Positions 16,442-25,018 of a stretch of DNA of 64,000 nt are shown here, piece after piece. Under the pieces are notes generated by a model. The model had not been told where the DNA came from, did not search any database, and saw nothing but the letters and a program-made list of their open reading frames with translations. A program made the position numbers and the translations under genes. This stretch comes from Phycisphaera sp. (lineage in GTDB: Bacteria; Planctomycetota; Phycisphaerae; Phycisphaerales; UBA1924): NCBI GenBank assembly GCA_003712165.1, contig RHLH01000001.1, positions 1,240,001 through 1,304,000 of the forward strand, read 5' to 3'. Position 1 is the stretch's first letter. Every line of letters begins with the position of its first letter.

Positions 16442-19156
16442 ATGAGCGAGAACGACGAAAGCCAGCAGACTCCGAACGGCGATTCGGGAGTCATCACGCC
16501 AAGCAACGTGGTCGATCTAGAGATCGAGAACGAGCTTCGCGACAGCTACCTCACCTACGCGATGAGCACCATCATGGACCGGGCGTTGCCCGATGTCCGT
16601 GACGGTCTGAAGCCCTCGCAGAGGCGCATCCTTGTCGCGATGAACGACCTGAACCTGCGGCCCAACCGCAAGCACCTCAAGTGCGCCAAGATCGCGGGCA
16701 ACACCTCGGGCGACTACCACCCGCACGGCGAGTCGGTGATCTACCCGACGATGGTCGGCATGGCGCAGGGCTGGAAGATGCGTGTGCCTCTGATCGACCC
16801 GCAGGGCAACTTCGGGTCGATCGAAGGCGACCCGCCCGCGGCGATGCGGTACACCGAGGCCCGCATGACCCACGGCGCGATGGACATGCTCGCCGACATC
16901 AAGCTCGACACCGTCGATTTCCAGCCCAACTACGACGACCGGCTGAACGAGCCGACCGTCCTCCCGGGCAAGTTCCCAAACCTGCTGATCAACGGCGGCA
17001 TGGGCATCGCTGTGGGTATGGCAACGAGCCTTCCGCCGCACAACCCTGACGAGATATTCGACGCCATCACACGCGTGATCGACGACCCAGATATCTCACT
17101 CGCCGACATCATGACCGATGAGACGGACGAGGACGGCAACGTCACGCGCCTCGGTGTCAAGGGCCCAGATTTCCCGACCGGAGGTGTTATCCTCGGTCGC
17201 AGAGGCATCATGGATGCGTACTCGACCGGGCGAGGCCGCGTCACCGTGCGGGGCGTGTGCCACGTCGAGGAATCGGGAGGCAGGCAGGCACTGGTCATCG
17301 ACCAGATTCCCTACTCGCTCGTGCAGAACAACCTCGTCGAGAAGATCGTCGAGGCCGCCAAGGAAGACCGGATCAAGGACATCGCCGACGTCCGCAACGA
17401 GTCTGGCCGGAACGCGCAGACGCGGATCGTGATCGAGCTGAAGAAGGCGGGCGACCCCGCGGTCGTTGAGAACCAGCTTTACCAGTTCACGCCGCTGCAG
17501 CAGACGTTCAGCATGATCCACATCGCGCTCGTGGGGCGCAGGCCCCGTACGCTGACGCTGCTGGAGATGCTGCAGTTGTATATCGACCACCGGGTCGATG
17601 TCGTCCGTCGCCGCACGGCTCACCTGCTCCGCGAAGCCAAGAAGAAAGCCCACGTTTTGGAGGGCATGATCTTCGCAGTCTGCGACATCGACGAGGTCAT
17701 TGCAATCATCCGCGGCAGCAAGACTCGCGAGGAGGCGATCCAGAAGCTCGTCGAGAAACGCTTTAGGATCCCTGCTGACCACCCGCACGCGCCGAAAATC
17801 CCCGAACGGATGATGCAGATGGTCCGAGCGGGCGACGAAGCGGGCGGCGTGCTGCTGACACGCGTGCAGGCCGAGACGATCGGCAACATGCGGCTTATCC
17901 AGCTGACGGGTCTTGAGATCGAGCGACTGGTCAAGGACTACGCCGAGCTCGTCGCGGAGATCGAAGGCTACGAGCTGATCCTCTCCGATCACCAGCGTGT
18001 GCTGGACATACTCAAGGAAGACTGTCTTGAGATGAAGGAGCGGTACAACAGCCCGCGATTGACCGACATCCAGGACGCTGCAGGTGATATCGATCTCGAA
18101 GCTCTCATCAAGGAGCACGAGGTCACCGTCACGATCAGCCACCAGGGTTACGCGAAGCGTCTGCCTCTGGATACGTACCGGTCACAGGGCCGGGGAGGCA
18201 AGGGCATCCGCGCGTCCGAGTCCAAGGACGACGACTTCATCGAGCGCGTGTTCGTTGCGAGCACCCACGCCGACTTGCTGGTCTTCACGGACCAGGGTCG
18301 TGTGTTCAAGCTGAAGGTGTACGAGCTGCCCGAGATGAGTCGGACGAGTAAGGGACGTTCGATCGTGAACCTTGTCAACCTGCGCGAGAGCGAGCGGGCA
18401 CGGGTGTACCTCACCATCGACGATTTCGAGGACGAGGGGAAGTACCTGACCTTCGTCAGCAAGGGCGGCATCGTGAAGCGCACGCCGCTGCGCGACTACC
18501 AGAACGTCAACCGGTCCGGTCTGATCGCGGTCGGTGTGAAGGAAGGCGACGAGATACTCAACGTCCTCCTCACCGATGGCTCCGACGATCTGATGATCGT
18601 GACCGACCAGGGCATGGCGATCCGCTTCAACGAGGGCGATGTCAGGCTCATGGGCCGAAGCGCCGCGGGCGTCAAGGGCATCGATCTCTCGGGAGGCAGC
18701 ATCGCGATCGCCGCGGACCGTGTGCCCATGGAGCCCGATCCCAAGGATGACGAGCAGACTGTCACCATCGAGCCGGCACACTCGCTGCTGACCGTTACCG
18801 AGCATGGCTACGGCAAGCGGACACTGGTCGATGAGTATCGCGTCCAGCCTGAGACTGGCCCGATGAGGAGCCAGAGCCGGGGCGGCAAGGGGCGGAAAGA
18901 CATCCGCTTTACGACCAGGAACGGTCCATCAGTGGCGGCTTGCATCGTCGCGGATACGGACGATATTGTCGTGATCTCTCGCAAGGGCCAGCTGGTCCGG
19001 ATGGCCGTGGATTCGATCAGCCAGTACAGCCGGGGCACCCAGGGCGTGCGTGTCGTGGGGTTAAAGGACGGTGATTCCGTCGTGGCGGTTGCCAGAGTCG
19101 CCGAGTCTGCCGTTTCGGAGCCCGAGACGGAGACATCGCAGGCCGAGAGCGAGTAG
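16442..19156 (+). CDS. gyrA: DNA gyrase subunit A
   Basis: GyrA is the DNA-cleaving subunit of gyrase, which introduces negative supercoils. The 904-residue protein has the breakage-reunion domain ([29 protein letters not shown]), catalytic tyrosine 137 in RYTEARM, and [20 protein letters not shown]. The C-terminal beta-pinwheel carries two GyrA-box-like motifs, QGRGGKG and QSRGGKG, which support gyrase rather than topoisomerase IV. The quinolone region reads [12 protein letters not shown]: Ser98 equals E. coli Ser83, but the position of Asp87 is Pro102. The acidic tail ([13 protein letters not shown]) is common. gyrB is not in the window. A STAS gene follows after 12 bases. Confidence 0.96.
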   Translation: MSENDESQQTPNGDSGVITPSNVVDLEIENELRDSYLTYAMSTIMDRALPDVRDGLKPSQRRILVAMNDLNLRPNRKHLKCAKIAGNTSGDYHPHGESVIYPTMVGMAQGWKMRVPLIDPQGNFGSIEGDPPAAMRYTEARMTHGAMDMLADIKLDTVDFQPNYDDRLNEPTVLPGKFPNLLINGGMGIAVGMATSLPPHNPDEIFDAITRVIDDPDISLADIMTDETDEDGNVTRLGVKGPDFPTGGVILGRRGIMDAYSTGRGRVTVRGVCHVEESGGRQALVIDQIPYSLVQNNLVEKIVEAAKEDRIKDIADVRNESGRNAQTRIVIELKKAGDPAVVENQLYQFTPLQQTFSMIHIALVGRRPRTLTLLEMLQLYIDHRVDVVRRRTAHLLREAKKKAHVLEGMIFAVCDIDEVIAIIRGSKTREEAIQKLVEKRFRIPADHPHAPKIPERMMQMVRAGDEAGGVLLTRVQAETIGNMRLIQLTGLEIERLVKDYAELVAEIEGYELILSDHQRVLDILKEDCLEMKERYNSPRLTDIQDAAGDIDLEALIKEHEVTVTISHQGYAKRLPLDTYRSQGRGGKGIRASESKDDDFIERVFVASTHADLLVFTDQGRVFKLKVYELPEMSRTSKGRSIVNLVNLRESERARVYLTIDDFEDEGKYLTFVSKGGIVKRTPLRDYQNVNRSGLIAVGVKEGDEILNVLLTDGSDDLMIVTDQGMAIRFNEGDVRLMGRSAAGVKGIDLSGGSIAIAADRVPMEPDPKDDEQTVTIEPAHSLLTVTEHGYGKRTLVDEYRVQPETGPMRSQSRGGKGRKDIRFTTRNGPSVAACIVADTDDIVVISRKGQLVRMAVDSISQYSRGTQGVRVVGLKDGDSVVAVARVAESAVSEPETETSQAESE

Positions 19157-19168
19157 ACTGCCAGTGAG

Positions 19169-19537
19169 ATGTTGACAGATTGGTCCGATGACATTGTGGT
19201 GGTGGATCTCGCCGACGATCCTCAGCTGAGCGATGAGTTGAGCGCGATCATTGATCGCGTGGCAGGCTCAGAGACTGACTCGGTGCCGCATGTGGTCCTC
19301 AACATGGGGCTGGTTGGGTACATCAAGAGCTCGAACCTGGCCCAGCTGATTCGGCTCCGCAAACTCGTCCAGGATGTTGGGCGTGAGCTTGTATTGTGCT
19401 CAGTGGATGATCGGGTCTGGTCTGTGATGATGGTGACTGGTCTTGACAAGATGTTCGAGGTCGCCCCCGATCCGATGACAGCGCTCGCCGGGATTCAGCT
19501 GGGCGACTCCGACGAGCAGGCCGACGCGAAGCGGTGA
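19169..19537 (+). CDS. STAS domain protein (anti-sigma factor antagonist type)
   Basis: A 122-residue single STAS domain. It begins WSDDIVVVDLADDPQLSDELSAIID and contains HVVLNMGLVGYIKSSNLAQLIRLRKLVQDVGRELVLCSVDDRVWSVMMVTGLDKMFEV, which follows the SpoIIAA pattern of strand, phospho-site region, helix, strand and 'TGL...F'. The usual phospho-Ser/Thr is at the SS of IKSSNLA. STAS proteins act in partner switching with an RsbW-type kinase and a PP2C phosphatase. A SpoIIE-type phosphatase lies 1.5 kb away on the other strand, but no kinase is nearby. It follows gyrA by 12 bases and may share its transcript. Confidence 0.85.
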   Translation: MLTDWSDDIVVVDLADDPQLSDELSAIIDRVAGSETDSVPHVVLNMGLVGYIKSSNLAQLIRLRKLVQDVGRELVLCSVDDRVWSVMMVTGLDKMFEVAPDPMTALAGIQLGDSDEQADAKR

Positions 19538-19570
19538 GGTAGGCAGTCTCACGGGGGTTGAGATCGCTGC

Positions 19571-20326
19571 ATGACATTCTTCGCCCTCTTTATTATCGCG
19601 ATGGTCTCCCTCCTGATTGTCCGTGTGGGCGCAACAGCGTTCCGGATGACCGGGCTCTCCGATGATGTGGCGCTCTTTCAGTCGCTCTCGTGCTTCTTCG
19701 GGGTCGGGTTCACGACCCGTGAGGCGGAGTTGATCGTGACGCATCCGGTTCGGCGGAAGATCGCCAGTCACCTGATCGTGATCGGAAATGTCGGCATCCT
19801 CACGGCGCTCTCGGCGATGGTGGTGACATTCATGCAGAGTGAGCCGGATTGGCTCGAGAAACTACTGGGTATAGAGAGTGGCCTGCTGCCGTTTGTCATC
19901 AGGGTTTTGGTCATCATCCTGGGCGTGTTGCTTATTGTGACGCTCTTCCGGTTCAAGGTCATCAGTCTGGCGCTGGAGAGTGTCATCCAGAAGTCACTTG
20001 AGAAATCCGGTGTGGTCCGCCCGGTGGATTTCGAGACTCTGCTCCACACCGGGCACGGATACGCCATTACCGAGTACCTGCTGGAGAAAGGGCATCCGCT
20101 GATCGGTCGATCGCTCGGGGACGCTGGGCTTGGCCAAAGAGGGGTGCTGGTGCTGGGCATCGATCGAGGAGGCGGCGAGTACATCGGAGCACCGAACCGC
20201 CGGACGACGCTCGAAGAGGAAGACCTTCTAACTGTGTACGGATTGGAAACCGCCATGGAGCGGGAACTCACACCAGAGGCGAATCACGCAGCCGTGAGCG
20301 GCGGGAGTGGTAAAGAGGGTGTATGA
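19571..20326 (+). CDS. Membrane protein with TrkA-C (RCK_C) domain
   Basis: A 251-residue protein: three hydrophobic helices (residues 1-20, about 72-93 and about 103-128) followed by a cytosolic RCK_C domain at about residues 160-240 (HGYAITEYLLEKGHPLIGRSLGD, RGVLVLGIDRGGGEYIGAPN, LEEEDLLTVYG). SCFFGVGFTTREAE between helices 1 and 2 looks like the pore/filter region of TrkH-type proteins, but one such unit is too small for a full channel. It may regulate or form part of a cation transporter. Its last codon overlaps the next start (ATGA), so it is coupled to an ABC ATPase. Confidence 0.75.
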   Translation: MTFFALFIIAMVSLLIVRVGATAFRMTGLSDDVALFQSLSCFFGVGFTTREAELIVTHPVRRKIASHLIVIGNVGILTALSAMVVTFMQSEPDWLEKLLGIESGLLPFVIRVLVIILGVLLIVTLFRFKVISLALESVIQKSLEKSGVVRPVDFETLLHTGHGYAITEYLLEKGHPLIGRSLGDAGLGQRGVLVLGIDRGGGEYIGAPNRRTTLEEEDLLTVYGLETAMERELTPEANHAAVSGGSGKEGV

Positions 20327-21099
20327 CTACTGTTCAGACCGAAGACATTACCGAATCGCAGAGTGCCGCCCCTGAGACCGTTGCCGAGCTCAGGGATGTT
20401 CGCAAGGTTTACTACAAGCCCGACGGGTCGGTCATGGTTGAAGCGCTCCGCGGCATCGACCTGACGATCAGCAAGGGCGTCTCGATGGCAATCATGGGGC
20501 CATCGGGTTCGGGCAAGTCCACCATGATGAATGTCCTGGGGTGTCTCGACAGGCCGACGCACGGCAACTTCTTGCTGTCAGGGCGCGAGGTCGTCACGAT
20601 GAACGACGAGGAGCTCTCGATCTTCCGAGGGCAGACGATCGGTTTCGTCTTCCAGGCGTTCAATCTGATCCCTCAGCTGACAATCGAAGAGAACGTGTCG
20701 GTGCCTTTGTTCTATCAGGGCATCCCTAAGCACGAGAGGCTCAAGCGTGCGTACGCGTCTCTAGAGCATGTGGGACTGCAAGACCGGATCGGCCACAGGC
20801 CTCGCGAGCTCTCGGGTGGTCAGCAGCAGCGCGCGGCGGTTGCGCGTGCTCTCGTCGGGAACCCGGTCATCATCATGGCCGACGAACCAACGGGTAATCT
20901 CGACTCAAAGACGACCGATCAGATCCTCGATCTTTTCGATGAGCTCCACGCAGACGGCAAGACGATCGTCATGGTCACCCACGACGACGAAGTCTCCGAG
21001 CGGTGCGAGCGGGTTGTGCGCCTTCGCGACGGGCTGATCGAGTCGGATATCACTCAGACGCCTACGCGGCGGCCTTTGACGAAACCGCTTGACGACTGA
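20323..21099 (+). CDS. ABC transporter ATP-binding protein, MacB/LolD type
   Basis: A 258-residue ATPase. Walker A is GPSGSGKST, the Q-loop is in GFVFQAFNLIPQLTIEENV, the signature is LSGGQQQRAAVARAL, Walker B is VIIMADEPTGNLD, and the H-loop is VMVTHD. The sequence style (VFQAFNLIPQLT, EPTGNLDS) is that of LolD/MacB/FtsE-like ATPases serving type VII (MacB-fold) permeases. No FtsX/MacB permease is adjacent. Upstream is a TrkA-C membrane protein (4-base overlap) and downstream is a convergent phosphatase gene that overlaps its 3' end by 38 bases. Confidence 0.9.
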   Translation: MTTVQTEDITESQSAAPETVAELRDVRKVYYKPDGSVMVEALRGIDLTISKGVSMAIMGPSGSGKSTMMNVLGCLDRPTHGNFLLSGREVVTMNDEELSIFRGQTIGFVFQAFNLIPQLTIEENVSVPLFYQGIPKHERLKRAYASLEHVGLQDRIGHRPRELSGGQQQRAAVARALVGNPVIIMADEPTGNLDSKTTDQILDLFDELHADGKTIVMVTHDDEVSERCERVVRLRDGLIESDITQTPTRRPLTKPLDD

Positions 21100-22336
21100 T
21101 CGCGAGAGCCGTCACGTCGTCCGCTTGGTGAAGCGAGCCGCACGCTTCGTCGAGTTTGTCCTCGAGATCCGAGATCGCGCAGGCGAGTGATTTCTTGCCT
21201 TTGTCCATCCAGCGTCCGATGTGTAGCAGGTGGTCGAGGTACGCCATAGCGTTCGACTTCTTGGTTGTGTTCTCGACAGCCTCGGCCTTATTGGGGAACA
21301 CAAGCTCGAATCCGTCGGAGTAGAGCAGGAGCGTCTCGCCCGGTGCGAGCTCGATCGTTTCCTCAGGGAAGTGCGCGTCGTGGAAGACGCCTAGCAGCGG
21401 GCCACCTGCTTCGATGTCGTAGTTCTCGCCCTTGTCGGCGGCGATCCTGACGGGCGGCGGGTGCCCGGCGTTTGCGATACGCATGAGGCCCGTCTGCGAG
21501 TCGAGGATGCCGTACACCGCCGTAGCAAATCGCGGGTTGCCGTCGCTGACATCGCAAAGATCATCGTTGAGACGTGCCAGCGCATCGCTCGGTGACAGCA
21601 GCCTGCCCTCGACGACCCCGCCTCGGATGTTCAGTGCTCGGCTGATGATCATGGTCAGCAGCGCCGCGGGCACTCCGTGACCGATCGCGTCGGCGATGAA
21701 GAAGCCGACGTGCCTGTCGTCGATCTGCTGGACGTTATAGATATCGCCGCTGACGAAGCCGGCGGGGCGGTAAAGCACGCCGAACTCAAGCCCGTTGATC
21801 TTTGGGAGCTCGCGCGGGATCAGCTCGCGCTGGATCGTGCTCGCCAGCGAGAGTTCCTGGCTGATGCGCTCCATCTGCTCGCGGACGCCGCCCGACGAGC
21901 GGACACTGATGCTCAGGTCACGTACGAGATCGTTAATGGTTTCCTGTCGCGAGCAGAGCGCGTGCACCGATGCCGCGAGCACATCGTCTGAGGTCTCGCA
22001 GCACATGGTCAGCACGCCACCGCTGGACTGGCCTGTATCGCAGGTGCAGTCATCGAGCAGGAGGATTGCGGAGATGCGAGCCGCTCTGAGCAGGTCAATG
22101 GTTTTGTAAATCGCCGGTGATGGGGTGTCCTTTGGGACTCCGACGAGGAGCACAGAACCGTCGTCGATGGCGATCTCGCTGCTCGCATCGTTGAGAAGGG
22201 TCTGATCGATGGTCAGCTCGTCAAACCTGGGTTGGGAGTTGGAGTCGGGCCAGCTTGTGAGCAGACCCTTGGCGCGCTGCTTGAGCGAAGCGAGTCCGTT
22301 GTCTGTTCCGATGAGTCGTACGCGGTGTTCTGACAT
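21062..22336 (-). CDS. SpoIIE/RsbU-type PP2C protein phosphatase
   Basis: A 424-residue cytoplasmic serine phosphatase. The N-terminal 150 residues look like a degenerate receiver (SVLLVGVPKDTPSPAIYKTIDLLRAARISAILLLDDC). A helical linker (REQMERISQELSLASTIQRELIP) leads to the PP2C domain with metal-binding residues in VSGDIYNV, FFIADAIGHGVPAALL, LLLYSDGFEL and ADDVTAL. Such enzymes dephosphorylate STAS proteins in partner-switching modules. A STAS gene lies at 19169. The 3' end overlaps the convergent ABC ATPase gene by 38 bases. It starts at ATG 22336, with the DUF192 gene upstream on the same strand. Confidence 0.88.
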   Translation of the reverse strand: MSEHRVRLIGTDNGLASLKQRAKGLLTSWPDSNSQPRFDELTIDQTLLNDASSEIAIDDGSVLLVGVPKDTPSPAIYKTIDLLRAARISAILLLDDCTCDTGQSSGGVLTMCCETSDDVLAASVHALCSRQETINDLVRDLSISVRSSGGVREQMERISQELSLASTIQRELIPRELPKINGLEFGVLYRPAGFVSGDIYNVQQIDDRHVGFFIADAIGHGVPAALLTMIISRALNIRGGVVEGRLLSPSDALARLNDDLCDVSDGNPRFATAVYGILDSQTGLMRIANAGHPPPVRIAADKGENYDIEAGGPLLGVFHDAHFPEETIELAPGETLLLYSDGFELVFPNKAEAVENTTKKSNAMAYLDHLLHIGRWMDKGKKSLACAISDLEDKLDEACGSLHQADDVTALAISRQAVSSKAAA

Positions 22337-22396
22337 GCCCGCCCCCAGGTGGTGCTCGGAATCTGGCCGAGCGGTGTTTCCCGGGGTCGGATCGAC

Positions 22397-22948
22397 TTAT
22401 TTCACCCGCTTCTCCAGATCATCCAGACCGTAGACCTTCAGAACAACGCTCTCATCGATCCCGAGTTTCTCGATCATGCCGCCCTGGAGTTCGATAACAA
22501 GCGGTGTCGCGAATCTGCTGCTGTAACGCTTGAGACGTTCCTCGTACGCGCTATCGGACTCGTCTTCTCCTTGAGGGTCCTCGGGTAGCATCGCGTGGGC
22601 CGCGATCACCCGGCCTCCGGTATCGATGTAGACGATGTCGATCGGGATCGGGCAGTCGCGCATCACGAACTTCCGCACCGCTGCATTCGGGAAGACGAAG
22701 ATCATCCCGCCGTCGTCGTCGATCGAGGTCCTGCCGCTGAGGCCCTTGAAGCGGGATTCGTTGTTGATCGCGGGCTCGAGGAAGAACGTGTGCTGATTGC
22801 CTTCTTTGTCCGAGATGTCCACCCGGACGAGTCCCTCGGGCGCACCGCCTCCTGCGTTGTCGCAGCTCGGGACAAAGATCACGAAGGCGATCAGGGCCGC
22901 GCCTGCCAACAGGATCAGCGGGAGTGTGGTGCGCGTTGTAAGAGCCAT
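22397..22948 (-). CDS. DUF192 family secreted protein
   Basis: A 183-residue exported protein. It has an N-terminal hydrophobic segment (LPLILLAGAALIAFVIFVPSC) which is either a signal anchor or a lipoprotein signal ending at the Cys of VPSC. The DUF192 domain shows FFLEPAINNESRFKGLSGRTSIDDDGGMIFVFP (the conserved 'GLM.R..L..d.GMlFvf' pattern), VRKFVMRDCPIPIDIVYIDTGGRVI and a C-terminal VIELQGGMIEKLGI. Function of the family is unknown. Its start overlaps the 3' end of gluQ by 34 bases on the same strand, so it is probably translated from the same mRNA. Confidence 0.85.
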   Translation of the reverse strand: MALTTRTTLPLILLAGAALIAFVIFVPSCDNAGGGAPEGLVRVDISDKEGNQHTFFLEPAINNESRFKGLSGRTSIDDDGGMIFVFPNAAVRKFVMRDCPIPIDIVYIDTGGRVIAAHAMLPEDPQGEDESDSAYEERLKRYSSRFATPLVIELQGGMIEKLGIDESVVLKVYGLDDLEKRVK

Positions 22949-23862
22949 CGATCATCCTCCGGCGTAAAGGTCAAGTCGCCTCGTGGCATCGTATCGACCC
23001 GGAATGCCTCGGTGAACGCCTGTATCGACAGCGAGCCGGGATTCTGAGGAATTCCCGCCCATCGGGCCAGCAGGGCAAGGATTCGTTCTGGCTGAACGCC
23101 CTTGTCTCTGTATGTATCGATCCTTGTGTCGCCGTGCCGTTTGGCGAGGCGCCTGCCGTCGCTGCCTCTGACGAGCGGCGTGTGGAAGTGGTGGGGCTCT
23201 GGTTCGATACCGATTGCTCTTCGCAGCAGAGCCTGCCGAGCTGCCGAGTCGATCAGATCGTTGCCCCGGACGATGTGCGTGATGCCTTGTCGCGCGTCGT
23301 CGACGGTGACCGCGAGCTGGTACGAGGGCTGCTCCCTCTGGGTCCAGACCACGAAATCTCCGACTGACTGCCCGGGGTTGGAAGATATGACATCAGCGAA
23401 ATGCTCGTTGATCTCGATGTCCTCGTCGGGCACGATGAGCCGCCAGTTTGTCTCGGTGTCATCGAAGAGAGTCGGGATATCACCTGGTCTCAGGCTGGGG
23501 TCGAAGCGGATTTCACCCTCGTGTGGCGCGCCCGCAGCTTCTGCGATCTCGCTTCGTGTCAGCGAGCACGGATACACGCTTCTTCTCGACGCGAGGGTCC
23601 GCATTGCGTCGATGTATGGAGACAGGTCGCTCGATTGAAGCGGTTGCTGGGTGTCCCAGTCGAGCCCAAGCCAGCGGAGCGTCTCGATCGTCTGCTCCAC
23701 TACCCCGGGCTTGACGCGCGGCGTGTCGAGGTCCTCGATCCGCAGGACGACCTCCCAGCCTCGCTGGCGCGCCAGAGCCCAGTTCACCACGAACGTCAGG
23801 GCATTGCCGAGATGCAGCGCACCCGTTGGCGAGGGCGCCAGGCGGGTTTTCTGATTCTCCAT
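22915..23862 (-). CDS. gluQ: Glutamyl-queuosine tRNA(Asp) synthetase
   Basis: GluQ attaches glutamate to the queuosine base in the anticodon of tRNA(Asp). It resembles the catalytic core of glutamyl-tRNA synthetase without the anticodon-binding domain, and the 315-residue length fits. The HIGH-type motif is in APSPTGALHLGNAL (HLGN at residues 17-20), with RIEDLDTPR, IVRGNDLIDSAARQALL and the KMSKS-like RLAKRHG. The usual zinc-site cysteines after VYPCSLTRSEI are partly missing. ATG 23862 (after an in-frame GTG at 23865) is the start. Its presence with queF at 3588 implies queuosine is both made and further modified. Confidence 0.9.
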   Translation of the reverse strand: MENQKTRLAPSPTGALHLGNALTFVVNWALARQRGWEVVLRIEDLDTPRVKPGVVEQTIETLRWLGLDWDTQQPLQSSDLSPYIDAMRTLASRRSVYPCSLTRSEIAEAAGAPHEGEIRFDPSLRPGDIPTLFDDTETNWRLIVPDEDIEINEHFADVISSNPGQSVGDFVVWTQREQPSYQLAVTVDDARQGITHIVRGNDLIDSAARQALLRRAIGIEPEPHHFHTPLVRGSDGRRLAKRHGDTRIDTYRDKGVQPERILALLARWAGIPQNPGSLSIQAFTEAFRVDTMPRGDLTFTPEDDRWLLQRAPHSR

Positions 23863-23925
23863 CACGCACAGGCTACACTGCCACTCGCCCCCGGTCGCGC
23901 CGTTTGGCGATCGATGGAGATGAGT

Positions 23926-24210
23926 ATGACCAAGCTCTCAGAGTCTGAGATCAACAACAAGCTCGCCGATTGCCCCGAATGGACAGAGGTCAACGGTGAG
24001 ATCACTCGGACATACCAGTTCAACGACTTCAACGAGTCGATGGTGTTCGTGACCAAGGTAGCCGGGTACGCCGAGGACGCCCAGCATCACCCCGACATCC
24101 TGATCCGGTACAACAAGGTCACGCTCACCGTATCGACACACGATGCGGGCGGGATCACGCAGAAAGACTTCGACCTCGCCGCGAAGGCCGAGGAACTGGC
24201 GAACGCGTGA
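23926..24210 (+). CDS. 4a-hydroxytetrahydrobiopterin dehydratase (pterin carbinolamine dehydratase)
   Basis: This 94-residue protein is a PhhB/PCD-family dehydratase. It carries KLADCPEWTEVNGEITRTYQF, FNESMVFVTKVAGYAEDAQHHPDILIRYNKVTLTVSTHDAGGIT, which includes the active-site motif [E]xxxHHP-(x)5-Y; GITQKDFDLAAKAEEL is the usual C-terminus. It regenerates pterin cofactor after aromatic amino-acid hydroxylation; in bacteria lacking that enzyme its role may be in pterin homeostasis. No phenylalanine hydroxylase gene is in the window. ATG 23926 is chosen because GGAG sits 6 bases upstream; ATG 23914 and 23920 also lie in frame. Confidence 0.93.
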   Translation: MTKLSESEINNKLADCPEWTEVNGEITRTYQFNDFNESMVFVTKVAGYAEDAQHHPDILIRYNKVTLTVSTHDAGGITQKDFDLAAKAEELANA

Positions 24211-24222
24211 TCTGGTTCAGGA

Positions 24223-24939
24223 TCACCTGAGTTCGACCGACCAGTAAGCGTTGTCGAGGAACTGCTTCCACGACGCGTAGCGATCGTTGCCCATGCGCAT
24301 TGAGATGAGCGGGTTGCGTTTGGGCTGCTTTGGCTGAGTGATCAGCTTCATGTTCGCCTGCTTCGGTGTCCTGCCGCCCTTCTTGGCGTTGCAGCGGATG
24401 CAGGAGCAAACCAGGTTCTCCCACGTGTCGCGCCCGCCCTGGCTCTTGGGCACGACGTGGTCGATCGAGAGCTCGCTCGTCGGGAAGTGAGAGCCGCAGT
24501 ACTGGCAGTGGTTGCGGTCGCGTGCGAACAGGTTTCGGCGATTGAGTTTGACCATCTGCTTAGGGAGTCGGTCGTAACCGAGGAGCCTGATGATCCGGGG
24601 CACAGCGATGTCGAACCGGACGGTCTTCACCCAGTCGTGATTGTCACGTTCGATCTCGCTTGCGGCCTGAGACACCTCGGTCCATGACGCGAAGTCGTAG
24701 TTCAGGTACGAGCCATCATCGATGTGGATGACTTCCGCGAGCTCACAAGCGAGCAGGCTGAATGCGCGCCTGGCGGGGATGACGCGGATAGCCATGTAGA
24801 GCTTGTTGAGAACCAGCACCTTGCAATCGAGACCGGTCGCAAGACCCACGCCCACGGGCAGCGCGGCGGCATCGCCCTCGGACGGGATCATCCCCGCCGA
24901 TGGGTTGTGATGCAGTGATCTCTTGCCGTGCCTGGCCAT
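24223..24939 (-). CDS. HNH endonuclease family protein
   Basis: A 238-residue protein with a C-terminal HNH/McrA-type nuclease fold: NRRNLFARDRNHCQYCGSHF (first CxxC), LSIDHVVPKSQGGRDTWENLVCSCIRCNAKKGGRTP (the DH pair, N and second CxxC). Residues 35-110 (CKVLVLNKLYMAIRVIPARRAFSLL) are the conserved N-terminal part of a very common chromosomal HNH protein family, not a homing enzyme or restriction nuclease. Its biological role is unclear. ATG 24939 has GGGAGC upstream. It converges on the pterin dehydratase gene; no associated methylase or intein is seen. Confidence 0.88.
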   Translation of the reverse strand: MARHGKRSLHHNPSAGMIPSEGDAAALPVGVGLATGLDCKVLVLNKLYMAIRVIPARRAFSLLACELAEVIHIDDGSYLNYDFASWTEVSQAASEIERDNHDWVKTVRFDIAVPRIIRLLGYDRLPKQMVKLNRRNLFARDRNHCQYCGSHFPTSELSIDHVVPKSQGGRDTWENLVCSCIRCNAKKGGRTPKQANMKLITQPKQPKRNPLISMRMGNDRYASWKQFLDNAYWSVELR

Positions 24940-25018
24940 CCGTGCTCCCTCAGCCGTCCGGCCGAGCCGCACAGCATGGTCATTGACGACCACAGAGTAA
25001 CGGATTTTGTACGTATGT

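Noticed and set aside
24205..24232. Short GTGATC/GATCAC dyad between the pterin dehydratase and HNH genes as a terminator
   Set aside because: The stem is only six base pairs with a weak loop, and no T-tract follows.
24223..24939. HNH protein as a restriction or homing nuclease
   Set aside because: It belongs to a common chromosomal HNH family, with no methylase, intein or intron nearby.
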